A stretch of 64,000 nt of DNA from Boesenbergia rotunda (lineage: Eukaryota > Streptophyta > Magnoliopsida > Zingiberales > Zingiberaceae): NCBI GenBank assembly GCA_024364735.1, contig JAGFNQ010004746.1:124001-188000 (forward strand), given 5' to 3'. The position numbers and the translations under genes are program-made. The notes under the pieces are model-generated. The model saw only the letters and a list, made by a program, of their open reading frames with translations, did not search any database and was not told the origin of the DNA. Position 1 is the stretch's first letter; each line of letters begins with the position of its first letter. Below are positions 1-10,999 of this stretch, in pieces.

Positions 1-508
1 TCTTGATGAGGAATCATTTTTAGTCAAGAAACTCAACTCATGTTTCAAAAATTTTTCTGAAATATCGAATGTTAATGGAGTCTACACCCCTGTTGTGGAA
101 TGTCAATTGTCAATGCAGTCTGATCAGGAACGTATCAGAGTTTCAGAACTGTTTCTGAAATCTGATCGGTCCCCAAACTAAACAGAAATATTTCTGTATC
201 GAATAATCAATGAACTTGATCGGTCACGGAGACCAATCAGAACTATGTGTCAGATACAGCTGCGTTCTTTACTTGTCATATGAGACATATACGTGTTTGA
301 CCATGATATAATTATGTATATGCTTTCATGTGCAATTCACACTTACCTTTGATTATTTTGGGTTTAGGGAGAGACCCTTATTTAAGGGGGAGGTATGTTA
401 AAACTTAATTGTTGATGCAGTCTGGCCCGGTTGTTGTTTTGGTGTTTGACAATGATTTAAGTTTGGTTGAGCAAATTTGGGTTAAGTCCTGGTCGGGGAC
501 TGGGCATG

Positions 509-1190
509 AAATCCCGGTGAGTGAAGCCGGGTCCTAGTGAGTGAAGCCAGGTGATGGAAATCCTAGTGAGTGAAGCTAGGTTGAAATCCCGGTGAGTGAA
601 GCCGGGTCCCGGTGAGTGAAGCCGGGTGACCAAAACCCTGGTGAGTGAAGCCAGGTCCTAGTGAGTGAAGCTAGGTTGGATAAAGTCCTAGTTCGGAAGA
701 GGTGGGTGAAAAGTCCTAGCTTGGAGGGCTAGGTGAAAAGTCCTAACTTGGAGGGTTAGGTGCAAATTCCCATCTTCGAAAATTAGGTGAAAAAGTCCTG
801 GCTTGGAGGGTCAGGTCCTAGCTTGGAGGGCTAGGTTTGGAAAAGTCCTAATTCGGAAGGGTTGGGTGAAAAGTCCTAGCTTGGAGGGCTAGGTGAAAAG
901 TCCTAACTTGGAGGGTTAGGTGCAAATTCCCATCCTGGATAATTAGGTGAAAAGTCCTGGCTTGGAGGGTCGGGTGCCTAGCTTGGAGGGCTAGGTTGGA
1001 TGAAGGTCTAACTCGGAGGGGTTGGGTGAAAAGTCCTAGCTTGGAGGGCTAGGTAAAAAGTCCTAGCTTGGAGGGCTAGGTGAAAAGTCCTAACTTGGAG
1101 GGTTAGGTGCAAATTCCCAACTTGGAGAGTTAGATTGAAAAATCCTTAGTTTGGAGGGCTAAGGTGAATGAAATCCTAGCTTGGAAGGCT
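509..1190. repeat. Tandem short palindrome modules, types 1 and 2
   Basis: Type 1 units read stem-GTGAGTGAA-stem, with arms CCCGG/CCGGG, CCTAG/CTAGG or CCTGG/CCAGG. Type 2 units, about 28 bp each, read CCTAGC-TTGGAG-GGCTAGG or CCTAAC-TTGGAG-GGTTAGG, joined by GTGAAAAGT linkers. Spacers are nearly constant while the two arms change together. No ORF here shows coding character. Confidence 0.85.
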
Positions 1191-1202
1191 AGGTCTGCGT
1201 CC

Positions 1203-1712
1203 CTGGATCGGTCTGGTGATCGATCAGGGAGTTGGCACGCTGCTCCTTCATGGATCGGTCTGGTGACCGATCCAGCGATGTCTGATCGGTCTGGTGACCG
1301 ATCAAGGAGTGTGTGTTTCACTCACTGCACAGCTCCTGATCGGTCTGGTGACCGATCAGGGAGCGAACAGTGAGTTGAGTTCCCCTGCTGATCTGCTCCT
1401 GATCGGTCTAGTGACCGATTAGGGATACTGCTTAGATCGGTCTAGTGAGCGATCATTTGTCGCAAGGTTCTCACTATCACCGATCAGGATGATTCTTGAT
1501 CGGTCTGGAAGCAGCCTGATTGGTGTGGTGACCGATCAGGCTGAAGCCTGATTGGTCTGGTGACCGATTAGGTAGGAGCCTGATGGGTCTGGGGACCAAT
1601 CAGGAGTGTGCAGAAGACTTCTGGATCAGTCTGGTGACCGATCAGGGTCCTTCCTGATCGGTCTGGTGACCGATCAGGGTCCTTCCTGATCGGTCTGGTG
1701 ACCGATCAGGCG
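1203..1712. repeat. Array of about 12 GATCGGTC-TGGT-GACCGATC hairpin units
   Basis: About a dozen copies of an inverted repeat with 8-10 bp arms and the 4-nt loop TGGT (sometimes TAGT). Units are irregularly spaced at about 25-60 bp. Outer arm positions vary in pairs, for example CTGATC/GATCAG and TGGATC/GATCCA. Translation gives meaningless DRSGDRS-type peptides in several frames, as expected for a repeat and not a gene. Confidence 0.85.
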
Positions 1713-2915
1713 CAGAACTTTAATTCAAATACGCTGTCAGAAGCTCTGATCGCGTCTGTTTTCACTGCCGATTCTCTGATACATTGCTGATATGTTTTGA
1801 TATGCATTGCTAAGCCTCTATTGGAGTGTGCAGGTGATAGCAGGTGATTCAAACACTCAAGGAGGGTCAATGGGAGGCTTTCCGTTGAGCAGGTTTGGCT
1901 GTTTCTCATTCTCAGGTTTCAACGGGCAACTGACGCAGCTGGCGACTGACGGAGGCTCAGCTGGAGAGGGAGTCTTCAGTGGATTGAGTGCTCAGGGAGG
2001 TCAGTGGGTTCAGGTTGGCTCAGTGGATGCTGATGAAGCTTGTGATGGTGAGCAGAGCTTAAGTGATGAAGCGGAGGCAGAGGAGAAGAGGTAGACAGAC
2101 AGAAAACTTGGGAAGTTGTTGCTGGGCTGTGTTCGCGCTCTCTGTTGCTTTGTGCTTGAGCTACAACTGCTAAGGAGGTTGCTACTACACAGATTCTGAT
2201 CCTTGAAGCAACCTGTTGAGAGATTGCATACTTGAGCACTTGGAAGAAGAAACAAGGAGCTCGGTGAGTCCACCAGCAAGAAGACACGAAGAGGGAGTTC
2301 TTGCGTGAGATCTTGGCTGGGTGGAGCTCGGTGAGGGGTTTGCTTGTGTTCTTGCTTTCCTAAGTGCTCAGTAAGGTTTCTTCTCGTGTTTCATTGTGCT
2401 TAATTCCATATATTGTTTGAAACGCTGTGGAGAGGTTTCTCCACCGAGAAGGAGGATTTGATATCCGGATTTTCCGGGGCTTGATCTGCCGACGATCAAG
2501 GGATCGCCCACCTTAAGGGCACGCCAAAGAGTAGGGGCAAGTTATCCCCAAACCTTGTAAAATCTCCTTGTTAGCGATCTTGCTAATCTTGCTAGTTAGG
2601 TTTTTGGTTTTTAGTTTCTGCAAGCTTTGTTTTCCGCTGTGCTATTAATCACGTCAAGTGCAGAAACTTGATAACTCCTCAAAGAAGAAGTGATTGACTA
2701 TATTCACCCCCCCTCTCTAGCCATCTCGTACCCAACATTAATAATCATACCCTTTTCGGTGTATGACAAAGGAGGAGAGAATGGTTGATTAAGTTTAGGT
2801 TGTTGAAATCTAATCATTGTAGGGGGAGGACTTTAATTCCCCTGCAATAACAAAAATGAACTTCATTTGATACCTAAACTTAAATCGGGTTGTCAAACAA
2901 CAAAAAGGGAGAGAT

Positions 2916-4746
2916 TGTTGATGCAGTCTGGCCCGATTGTTGTTTTGGTGTTGACACCGATTTAAATTTGGTTGAGTGAATTCGGATTAAGTCCTGGTCG
3001 GGGACTAGGCTGAAATCCCAGTGTGTGAAGCCGGGTCCTGGTGAGTGAAGCCAGGTCCTGGTGAGTGAAGCCAGGTGACTGAAATCCCAGTGAGTGAAGC
3101 CAGGTCCTGGTGAGTGAAGCCAGGTGACTGAAATCCCGATGAGTGAAGCCGGGTCCTGGTGAGTAAAGCCAGGTGACTAAAATCCCGGTGAGTGAAGCCG
3201 GGTCCTAGCGAGTGAAGCTAGGTGACCGAAACCCTGGTAAGTGAAGCCAGGTCCTAGTGAGTGAAGCTAGGTTGAATGAAGTCCCGGTGAGTAAAACTGG
3301 GCACGAAGTCTTGGTCCGGGGGACTGAGCATGAGTCAGAGAAGGCTAGGGAGCTTGTTCTATGGACTTAGGGTTGGATTGGTCGGAGCTGGATCGGTCTA
3401 GTGACCGATCAGGGAGTTGGCACCAACTCCTGGTTGTGGATCGGTCTGGTGACCGATCCAGGGAAGTCTGATCGTTCTGGTGAACGATCAAGGAGAGAAC
3501 AGAAAGGTTTCTGTTTGGCTTCTGATCGTTCTGTGAACGATCAGAGAAGAGATTGTAGGCGTCTGGAGAAGAGCTTGATCGGTCAGTGTGACCGATCAAG
3601 GACAACCTGATCGGTCTGTCTGACCGATCAAGGATCGCGGATTGATCTCCTGACCGATCAGGATGGCTCCTGATCGGTCAGGGAGTGACCTGATCGGTCA
3701 CCAGATCGATCAAGGCACGACCTGATCGGTTAGGTGACCGATCAGGTCAAGGAGCCTGCGGGTTTCTGCTTTGGATTGCAGTCAGCTGGTGGATCGATCA
3801 AGGTGACCGATCCCAATCCCTGATCGGTCAGTGGGACCGATCAGGGAGTCACTGGATCGATCAGGTAGGAGCCTGATCGATCAGGATCCTCACTGATCGG
3901 TCAGGGTGACCGATCAGTGTCTGAACTTTAATTTAAAAACGTTGTCAGATCGCTCTGAATCACTCTGATCTTTTCTGATACACTGCTGATTTCGTTTGAT
4001 ATGCTTTGCTAATTATCTGTTGAAGTGTGCAGACGTTACAGGGATGATACAAGCCAAGGAGAAGAGTTAATGGTGACTTTCACAGTGGCAGGTTTGTCTG
4101 CTTCCTGTTTTCAGGTCTCAACGGCTTCTGGAGCGGCTGGCGACTGACGGAGGCTCAACTGAAGAGGTCTTCAGTGGACTGAGCGCTCAGTGGAGTCAGT
4201 GGGTCAGGCTGTGGCTCAGTGGGTGCTGATGGAGCCTGGCAATGGTGAGCAAGAGCTTAAGAAGAAGCTGAGGAGCGGGAGAAGAGAAGAGACAGAAAAA
4301 CGAGAGGAGTTTGGCTCGGTTATTTGAGCTCTCTGTAAAGCTTCATGCTTGAGCATTCCTGTTAGATTTTTGGTGAGGTTTCTTCTTGTGATCTCTTGTA
4401 CTCAAGTTCATTCATCTGTGAGATCTGTTGAGAGGTTTCTCCACCGAGAAGGAGGCTCTATTTTATCCGATATTTGGGGCTTGATCTGCCGACGATCAAG
4501 GGATCGCCCACCTCACGGGCACGCCAAGGAGTAGGAGCAAGTTATCTCCGAACATTGTAAATCCTCTGAGTTAGCGACTGGTTTGCGTGCTCTGTTCTCT
4601 GCTTAATCTGTTTCTGCATTTCAATTTTGTTCCTTCTTCCTGTGTGTTTCCGCTGCTAATCTTTGATCGCAGAAAGTTTCAAAGAAGTAAGTGATTTAAG
4701 TGTCTGGCTACATTAACCCCCCCTCTAGTCATCCAAAGGTCCAACA
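2916..4746 (+). repeat. 3' LTR (1.83 kb) of the leftmost LTR element
   Basis: Starts TGTTGATGCAGTCTGGCCCG and ends GGTCCAACA, directly after a polypurine tract. It carries type 1 modules (about 3010-3300) and a type 3 hairpin array (3388-3925), but lacks the type 2 array of its relative at 410-2737. Several type 3 arms differ from the standard in a compensated way: CGTTC/GAACG near 3469-3492 and 3525-3545, and CTTG/CAAG outer pairs near 3573-3600. Confidence 0.8.
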
Positions 4747-5747
4747 ATTTTTACCTCCATTGCAATTGAACCACGTAATATAAAATTGGGATTTTCAACA
4801 AATGAATTTCAATTATTTGGTCAACAATATTCATTTTGACTAATAATATTAATACTATATAACTTGCCTTCATAGATGTGTATGAAGGACGAATACATGT
4901 TCCTTGTTGTGCTTATTTCATGTTCAAAGAATCCGAAAGAGAATATAGATATTTTTTTGTAACATCTGATTTTCGAGATGAATGAATTATGGAATGTAGG
5001 GTCGAAAACTTATAATATTGCAAGTAAAACTAATTTTATCTTGCATGATGCTTTATTATTGATGATTAATGATTTTTTATTATACTCAATATTGTCAGGA
5101 TGGAGCACGACTAGTAAATTAGCATGTTCATATTCCATGATAGAGTTTGATGCATTTTCATTATCTTGCAGTGGAATGATATCTTAGATTGATAATCATC
5201 ATATATTTTTACTAAAAGAGCACCCTTTTAAGCAAAATAAGAAAGAGATCATAAAGAATGGAGTGGTCGGAAAACTTCCATTTGTAATCAAGTCAGGAGA
5301 GGAAATCCTTGAAGAAATAGACAACTATGGATTTGTACCAATAACTCAAACTGGTTTTGATGATTTAAATAAATACAATATTAGGGTGTGCAAGTGTGGT
5401 AATTGGAAGAAAAGAAGCATATATTGAGAGCTGTCATGTTGGAAGTATTTACTTATTCGACATAATTAAGATGTTACATGTTGAAATTATTTTTTAGATA
5501 GTATATTTAATATTATGATGAATGTTCCTGAAAAAACTAAAAATATAGAAAAATCATGTAAAGAATTGAAAGAATTAGTTAGCATACCTGAGTTGCATCA
5601 GAATGAAATAATCAATAAATTTCCAAGTGCTAGTTATACAATAAACAAAAGGTAATTAGCAATCTTTATGTAGTTGGTTGAAAGAAATTAAATTCTATGA
5701 TAGGTATGCCTTGATTATGGCTCAATATGTGAAAAGGGAAATGATTT

Positions 5748-6108
5748 GCACAGTGAAAGTGAATACCTCAGTGAAAAATTTGACCGTCAATCGGTGGCAC
5801 ATCCGACGTTCAATCGCCGATCGAACACCACCACCAGCCTCCGATCGCCGTCCCGAATCAAACTATACTGTGGGGGGTCGGTGAACCCGTCAGAATCGCC
5901 CGCAATGGTGAACCTGTAGGAATTGACGGTAAATGATGCGAGATCGCAATTGCGGTGATCCACGACGGGTTCACCGTGCCCCCTAGGCTATAGTTTGGTT
6001 TGGGGCGGCGGCCGAAGGCCGCCGACAATGTCCGATCGATGATCAAACGTGGGACGTGTCATTGATTGACGGTCAAATTTTTCACTGAGACATTCACTTT
6101 CACTGTGC
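5748..6108. mobile_element. MITE with about 46-bp terminal inverted repeats
   Basis: Begins GCACAGTGAAAGTGAAT and ends in the inverted copy ATTCACTTTCACTGTGC. The inverted repeats continue inward through CAGTGAAAAATTTGACCGTC with few mismatches. The GC-rich core includes CGGCGGCCGAAGGCCGCC and the convergent GGTGAACCCGT/ACGGGTTCACC arms. It interrupts the TNP2 relic. No clean target duplication: 9-bp flanks AAATGATTT and ATATCATTA agree at only 6 of 9 positions. The core is related to the element at 62972-63250. Confidence 0.8.
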
Positions 6109-6432
6109 ATATCATTACTCATGTGAAAATGATCAAATTAAAAATATTTGGAATGAAGAGTAATGACTATTACGTGTTTATGCAAAGACTTATTTAAATA
6201 GCTTTCCATGACCTACTTTCTAATAATGTTTGACAAACACTTACACAATTGAGTATGTTTTTTTAGAGATTTAAAAATGAGGGTTATTATGACGGCTGAT
6301 ATACTTTGACTAAAAATAGATATTTCTCTTATACTTTGTAAACTTGAACTCATATTCCCACTCAATTTTTTTGATTCAATTGAATATCTACTAATTCATT
6401 TATCTTATCAGGCATGACAACCTGGTCCTGTG

Positions 6433-7137
6433 TGTAACTATTCAGGGTAGTTTTGATGTTGATTAGCCAGGTTAAATTAGGTCGTATGTATTTTTGATGT
6501 CTTGTGTCTAAGTGTGTAGGAACTTAGGAATACAAAAAGTCGAGCGAAAGATATAGTGAATGAGAAGGATAGCATGGAAGAGAGTTGACGGACTTGATGC
6601 ATTCGAGGGATGAGGAGCTGCGAAAGAGTATATTGGTGAAGTGAGAAGGATGCACGTGGTACATCCAAGAGACGAAAAGCGGAGGAGGAAGCCTGTTCGA
6701 GGAGAAGGTCAAAGTTGGGTTCCGGTGAGCTCATCTCCCTACACCGAAGCATCACCCAAGTGATCAAAATAAAGAATGATCAACTTTTGAGTTGACCATT
6801 CCAAGCGCCTGGAGCTATTCCAATAGCCTAGATTCCAAGCACCTAGATCCAATCCAGACACCCGAAAAGGGCGACAATGTCAGTAAAGCCATTGCCGAAA
6901 GTGGATCAGTACGGAGTCAACGTCAGCAGACTTCAAACTTCTGGAACGCTCGAAGTCATCCAGAACTGTTGGAATGGCCCATTGGAAAGTGGATCCACTC
7001 GACCAAGTCTAGGTGCTCTGACTGCTTCCAGGCATCATAAATGCACTCAGAATGTCCTTGCTAAGTTAAAAGCAAGAGAAGTTAATTTTAAATTATAGGC
7101 TATTCACCCCCTCTAGTTGGTTCAACACGATCCAACA
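6433..7137 (+). mobile_element. Solo LTR, copia type (705 bp)
   Basis: Starts TGTAACTATTCAGG and ends with TATTCACCCCCTCTAG followed by GATCCAACA. Flanks are CTGTG (6428-6432) and CTGTA (7138-7142), a 5-bp target duplication with one change. The surrounding TNP2 reading, CCTGGTCCTGT then CAGTACAGAT, rejoins when it is removed. No internal region or primer-binding site is present. The sequence differs from the other LTR families here except for the conserved 3' block. Confidence 0.8.
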
Positions 7138-7436
7138 CTGTACAGTACAGATAGATGTATATATTTGAATGATTTTTTTGAGGAGATTAAAGCAAGAAGA
7201 ACATGGATATATTCATATTCGTAACAAAGCAAGTGTTGAGGGATCAATATGTAATACATATTTGGTTGAAGAAGCATCTTATTTCTACTCATATTATTTT
7301 GTTGATAATGTGAAAATCAAACATCACAAGTGTTCTCAAAATTCTGATAATAGCCAATCAATAAACTCACAAATGCTTTCTATTTTCATGTTTCCTGATA
7401 AACCAATGAGTGTATTAAATATCGAAAAATAAAACC

Positions 7437-10400
7437 CGGTCTAAGAAATTTTTAAAAAAAACTTAAGGGTTTTGCTTGGATTAGCTAAATTTAGAGGGTC
7501 TTTTTGCAAAATATGCCCCACTTACAAATTCTTGTTTTCTCCTCTTCCTCCCAATCGTGAACCTGCGTCATAGCCCCCATCGCGATCCCACTTCACGCGA
7601 GCATCAATCGCCTTCCTCCCCTTCTTCTTCTCCAACACAATCCCTCCTTCTCCTCGATCTAGGGCGACTTGGGGGAGTTCCTTCCTTCTCCCCTTCATTA
7701 AGCAACATCTACACTTGATCATGTGCCCTAGCATCAGCCCATCACTATCGGGTTCGTTTGGCATCAGGTAAGTTTTGTTGCTGATTTACTCAGGGATATT
7801 GGTGTTAGTTTTGAGTTAATCAGTAGATCCTATTGCTTTTTAATTTCACTGCCATGAGTTTTCCCTTATAGAATTTGGGTTTTTGGTGTTCTAATCTTGT
7901 GTTTGTCTATGATGGATGTAGGTTGTAGCAAGGACTTGTGTCTTTGAATTTGGGCTTGGGTTATGAGTTTTCTTTGCTCCTTGCTATGAGTTGAGATTGT
8001 TGTGTGGACTGTTATAATTGTCATCGTGAGCAGATGTTAAATATCGGCAATTTAAAGGGGGTTAAATGGGAAAAAATTTTGAAAACTAGGGGCTTAGTTG
8101 GAATTAACAGAATTTAGAGGGTCTTTTTGCAAAAGAGCCAAAAATAAATACAACCCTAAAACTTCTCTCAAAATCCCTCTTCCCCGTTTTCTTTTCCCCC
8201 GACTGCAACGCCCGATGCCGAAAAACCGCCGCCGACCTTCGGCAGTTCCCCTCCACGCGAAGTCGTCGCCGACACCGACGCCTGTGAAGGGAAAGTTGCC
8301 AGGTTTCATTGTCTTCTTTGTCATCCCCTTCGCCTTCTCCTTCTTCTTCCTCACGTGGAACCCTAGCCAACGCTGACTCGTTCTCATTCCTCTCCACCGA
8401 GCAATCGAGAACCACCAAGGACGAGCCAATGATCCCTCCTCTCCCTCTTGTGCTGTCGCGATCACGCACTTTCCCTGGGTGATTTTCCTCTTATTCCATG
8501 CGACCACAGTCGATCCATTGCTAGCCATCTCAGGTAAGGAATGGTTTGGATGATGTTTCAATTTTGGAGGAAATTGATGTGAATTTGTGGAGCTATGATT
8601 TGATCTTTGGTTGCAGTTTGAGCACTGATCAGTTTTTGGGTGAATTAGTCTTGATTGTGGATTAATTTGAGGTTGTAATAAATCTATTTTGGTTTTGTTC
8701 TTGGCACATTTGTCCTCTTAGATCAGATTTGGGGATATTTTATTGTGGATCTTTATCTTGAATCTGACATGACCTAGTGTTTTGATTGGTTTAGATCAAT
8801 AAGTTCTGGTAGGATGCTAATCATGATATCAATGCGATTGTAGCATAGTGTTGTGCCTGGAGTGAATTGTGGCTATTGTTTGATCGTGTTATGAGTTGAT
8901 GGTTTTAAGATTTGAGTTGTGGTGTTGGAGTTCTACTGTGGGGGTGTTGTTTTAGAGTAGTTGCTGTTGATCTTAGTTGCTTCTCTAGTTCACTTAGATC
9001 TTTTTGATCTTACATGTCATTGGGTTCTATTTCATGTTGGAATTGAATCTTAGCTTATCGATGCTTTACTCATCCTTGCCGTGAGAATCAATGAGGGGAA
9101 TAGGTTGTTTTTATTAGGTTTGATATCTTCTTAGTTTAACTAGACATTAGTGTTGAGTTTAATATAGGATTAAAAATATATGGAAGCTAACCATGATGAT
9201 ACGGATTCATCATGGTTAGGAAGCTAACCATGATGATACGGATTCATCATGGTTAGGAAGCTAACCATGATGATACGGATTAATTTGGAGTTAAATCATT
9301 TAATTGATATTAAATGATGAAGATGATAATTAGGACTACTCCTATACGGTTAATAATTAGTTTAGCTAATTATTGTTTTGTTAAATAGCTAAACTTAGTC
9401 CTTGATACAAGACCTTGACTTTGGACTCGCACGGTTGATCGTGAAGAGGTTATTTCGAGAAGATGAGTACATTCTACATAAAAGGCGGGTACTTCTCCTT
9501 TGTACTCTAGTAGTTCTTTTATCTTAATGCATGACTTGTTATGTCTAAATAGTTCTGCTTGACCTTGTTTTTTGTTGTTGTTTATTTTATATGGCCTGTT
9601 GATACTTTCTTATTTGACCTTCGAGTTTAATCGAACTTCATATCCGTACGGTCTCTCGTTGGTTTTCTATTCTGTAAAGTACCGCTCGTACACGAGTACT
9701 TAGTTGTTTATTAAACACCACTAGGATGGTTGGCATTAGAGACACCCTACCTAGTAGTTTAGTTCCATATTCGTTAGTTTCTAGTTTGTTATTTTTGTAG
9801 TTGTATCGTTGTTATTCGGTTGTTTGTGCTTATTGGTATCATGCACTATACCTGCACCGTTGCATACTGATGACTGTTGGGCTTCCATGTAATTAAGTCA
9901 TCGTTAATCATTTAGTTGCTTTGCCACTCAACCACTTGTTGTGGTAGTTGCTAGAGTGGGAGCAACCGTCCTGTTACGCCACACTTGACCACTTATGTAC
10001 AGTGGATGCTGGAGTTGTAGGCAAACAGTTAACACCCTCACCATTGTTTTCCAGGGATATCAGAGCTGTTGATAGCTCCCCTTATATATCGAGGTTTGGA
10101 GTAGTTGACTCCCCAACATCCTGTCCACTCAATCACATATATCTGTGGTATTCATTGGAGTGCGTACAGTTGTCACAACCCTACCCACTCGGCCACACAA
10201 ATGTGATGTGTTGGCGGCTTGACTGGAGTCAGAGGTGACACAGGTCATTGCATCATGTGCATCTATTATATTTATCCATTTTCTTGTATTTGTTACATTT
10301 ATGTGAGCTATGATTGTTACATTTGGTTGACATGCATATTTGTTTGACACTATGCTATGTCGTATGTTTTTACATTGTGTTATACTAGTTTTGGTGCCCT

Positions 10401-10999
10401 CTAATTCTTAGAGACTGTACATCATTGCTATCTACTGTTACATATATCTTTATGATGTCATGCTATTGTCTATTCATATACCTGTTGAGTTCGCCCGGAC
10501 TCACCACCCCTGCTTTCTATTTTTGTTTCAGGTAGCAGGTAGTTGTATCACTTGGAGCCAGGAGAGGAACCAGTTGCTAGTTCCACGGTGTCGAGTTTGT
10601 TCCGTATTTGGTTTACTATCGCAATACTTTGTTTCTGCATTTTCGTTATTTTTCGCATTTACTTCATAGACTGGATATGTTTTATTGGTTTGATATTCTC
10701 GTAGTAGAGATATGTTTATTTTGGACTCATGTTGGAGTTTCGTCGACATTCGAATTTTCGTTAACTTTATTTCTACTAAAAGACAATAATGGTATTTAAA
10801 TGTTTAAGCTTAGTTTATCTTTATCTTTCATATTCATATAAACTGCATGGTTGTGGATTACTTGCTATTTTGATGTCAGTCGTGTGTGGCTGAGCTATAT
10901 ATGTGGGTGGAGATTATGTATTATATGTCCCAACTTGTCCGCCGTACATGGGAGATGTTGTCTGATTTTCGAGTAAGCATGTGCCTCTGGGGGCGTGAC
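7437..10999 (+). repeat. Degenerate LTR-like repeat, copy A (with an extra partial copy of its start)
   Basis: The block separates the two halves of the CACTA TNP2 relic. The motif TTAGAGGGTCTTTTTGCAAAA occurs at about 7490 and again at about 8112, so the 5' part is present twice. Downstream are recurring motifs shared with copy B: a GATACAAGA..TTGATCGTGA..GGCG(A/G)GTACTTCT segment (about 9400-9500), a TTTGTTTCAGGTAG segment (about 10525) and the end GGGCGTGACA (about 10990-10998). The GTGACA ending and overall make-up recall Ty3/gypsy LTRs, but no primer-binding site or pol is present. I see no convincing host gene; the ORFs are short and unrelated between copies. Confidence 0.45.
9183..9282. 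repeat. Tandem 37-bp palindromic repeat, about 2.7 copies
   Basis: The unit GAAGCTAACCATGATGATACGG plus TTCATCATGGTTAG is repeated at about 37-bp steps. Each full unit contains the inverted arms CTAACCATGATGA and TCATCATGGTTAG around a short spacer, so each can form a 13-bp stem. The third copy breaks off after the first arm. Confidence 0.85.

Larger units (their letters stand above)
410..2737 (+). mobile_element. Solo LTR (2.33 kb) with TTAAT target duplication
   Basis: Starts TGTTGATGCAGTCTGG and ends ACCCAACA. It is flanked by the 5-bp direct repeat TTAAT at 405-409 and 2738-2742. No primer-binding site follows its end, so it is a solo LTR and not a 5' LTR. It belongs to the same family as 2916-4746 but is about 500 bp longer because it holds more hairpin modules: type 1 with GTGAGTGAA spacers at about 509-690, type 2 with TTGGAG spacers at about 690-1190, and type 3 with TGGT loops at 1203-1712. 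The 3' quarter (2440-2540) holds a block shared with the other LTR, around 'gatctgccgacgatcaaggg'. Confidence 0.85.
1..4746 (+). mobile_element. LTR retrotransposon, 3' part (internal region plus 3' LTR), interrupted by a solo LTR
   Basis: Positions 1-404 and 2743-2915 read as the 3' internal region of an LTR element. They end in a purine-rich tract (AAAAAGGGAGAGAT, 2902-2915) directly before an LTR that begins TGTTGATGCAG at 2916. The 5' LTR and coding part lie left of the window. No gag or pol is visible here. The internal part carries a GATCGGTC/GACC motif like those in the LTR, the same arrangement as in the gag-only elements further right. The element is inserted in the CACTA TNP2 relic, which resumes at 4747. 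The lineage is inferred as Ty1/copia-like from the conserved TTCACCCCCCCTCTAG block near the LTR 3' end. Confidence 0.7.
4747..7436 (+). pseudogene. CACTA (En/Spm) TNP2-type transposase relic, N-terminal and central part
   Basis: Conceptual translation across several frames gives fragments typical of plant CACTA TNP2 transposases: EPRNIKLGFSTNEF (from about 4770), LPS-MCMKDEYMF (4867), a block containing LLMINDFLLYSILSGWSTTSKLACSY (5059-5135), then EHPFKQNK (5218) and GEEILEEIDNYGF (5298). Further on come MMNVPEKTK (5513), KELVSIPELHQNEIINKFPSA (5568), FGMKSNDYYVFMQRL (6150) and VEGSICNTYLVEEASYF (7228). Many stops and frameshifts make it non-functional. It is broken by a MITE (5748-6108) and a solo LTR (6433-7137). 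Removing the solo LTR rejoins the conserved GPVQYR motif, which supports both calls. Family assignment is from recalled domain features, not a search. Confidence 0.8.

Noticed and set aside
1164..1373. Overlapping ORFs coding DRSGDRS-like peptides on both strands
   Set aside because: They come from the palindromic GATCGGTC repeats, which read similarly in both directions; no start context, no conserved domain, and the region is inside an LTR.
509..1712. Possible CRISPR-like array
   Set aside because: Plant nuclear DNA inside an LTR; units are palindromes with uneven spacing, no unique spacers of constant length and no cas genes.
410..4746. A single small LTR element with LTRs 410-2737 and 2916-4746 and a 178-bp interior
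   Set aside because: The first LTR has its own TTAAT duplication on both sides and no primer-binding site after it, so it is a solo LTR.
8094..8561. Overlapping ORFs of up to 155 codons in the LTR-like block
   Set aside because: Arg/Lys-rich readings of a pyrimidine-rich leader-like segment in several frames at once; no conserved motif.
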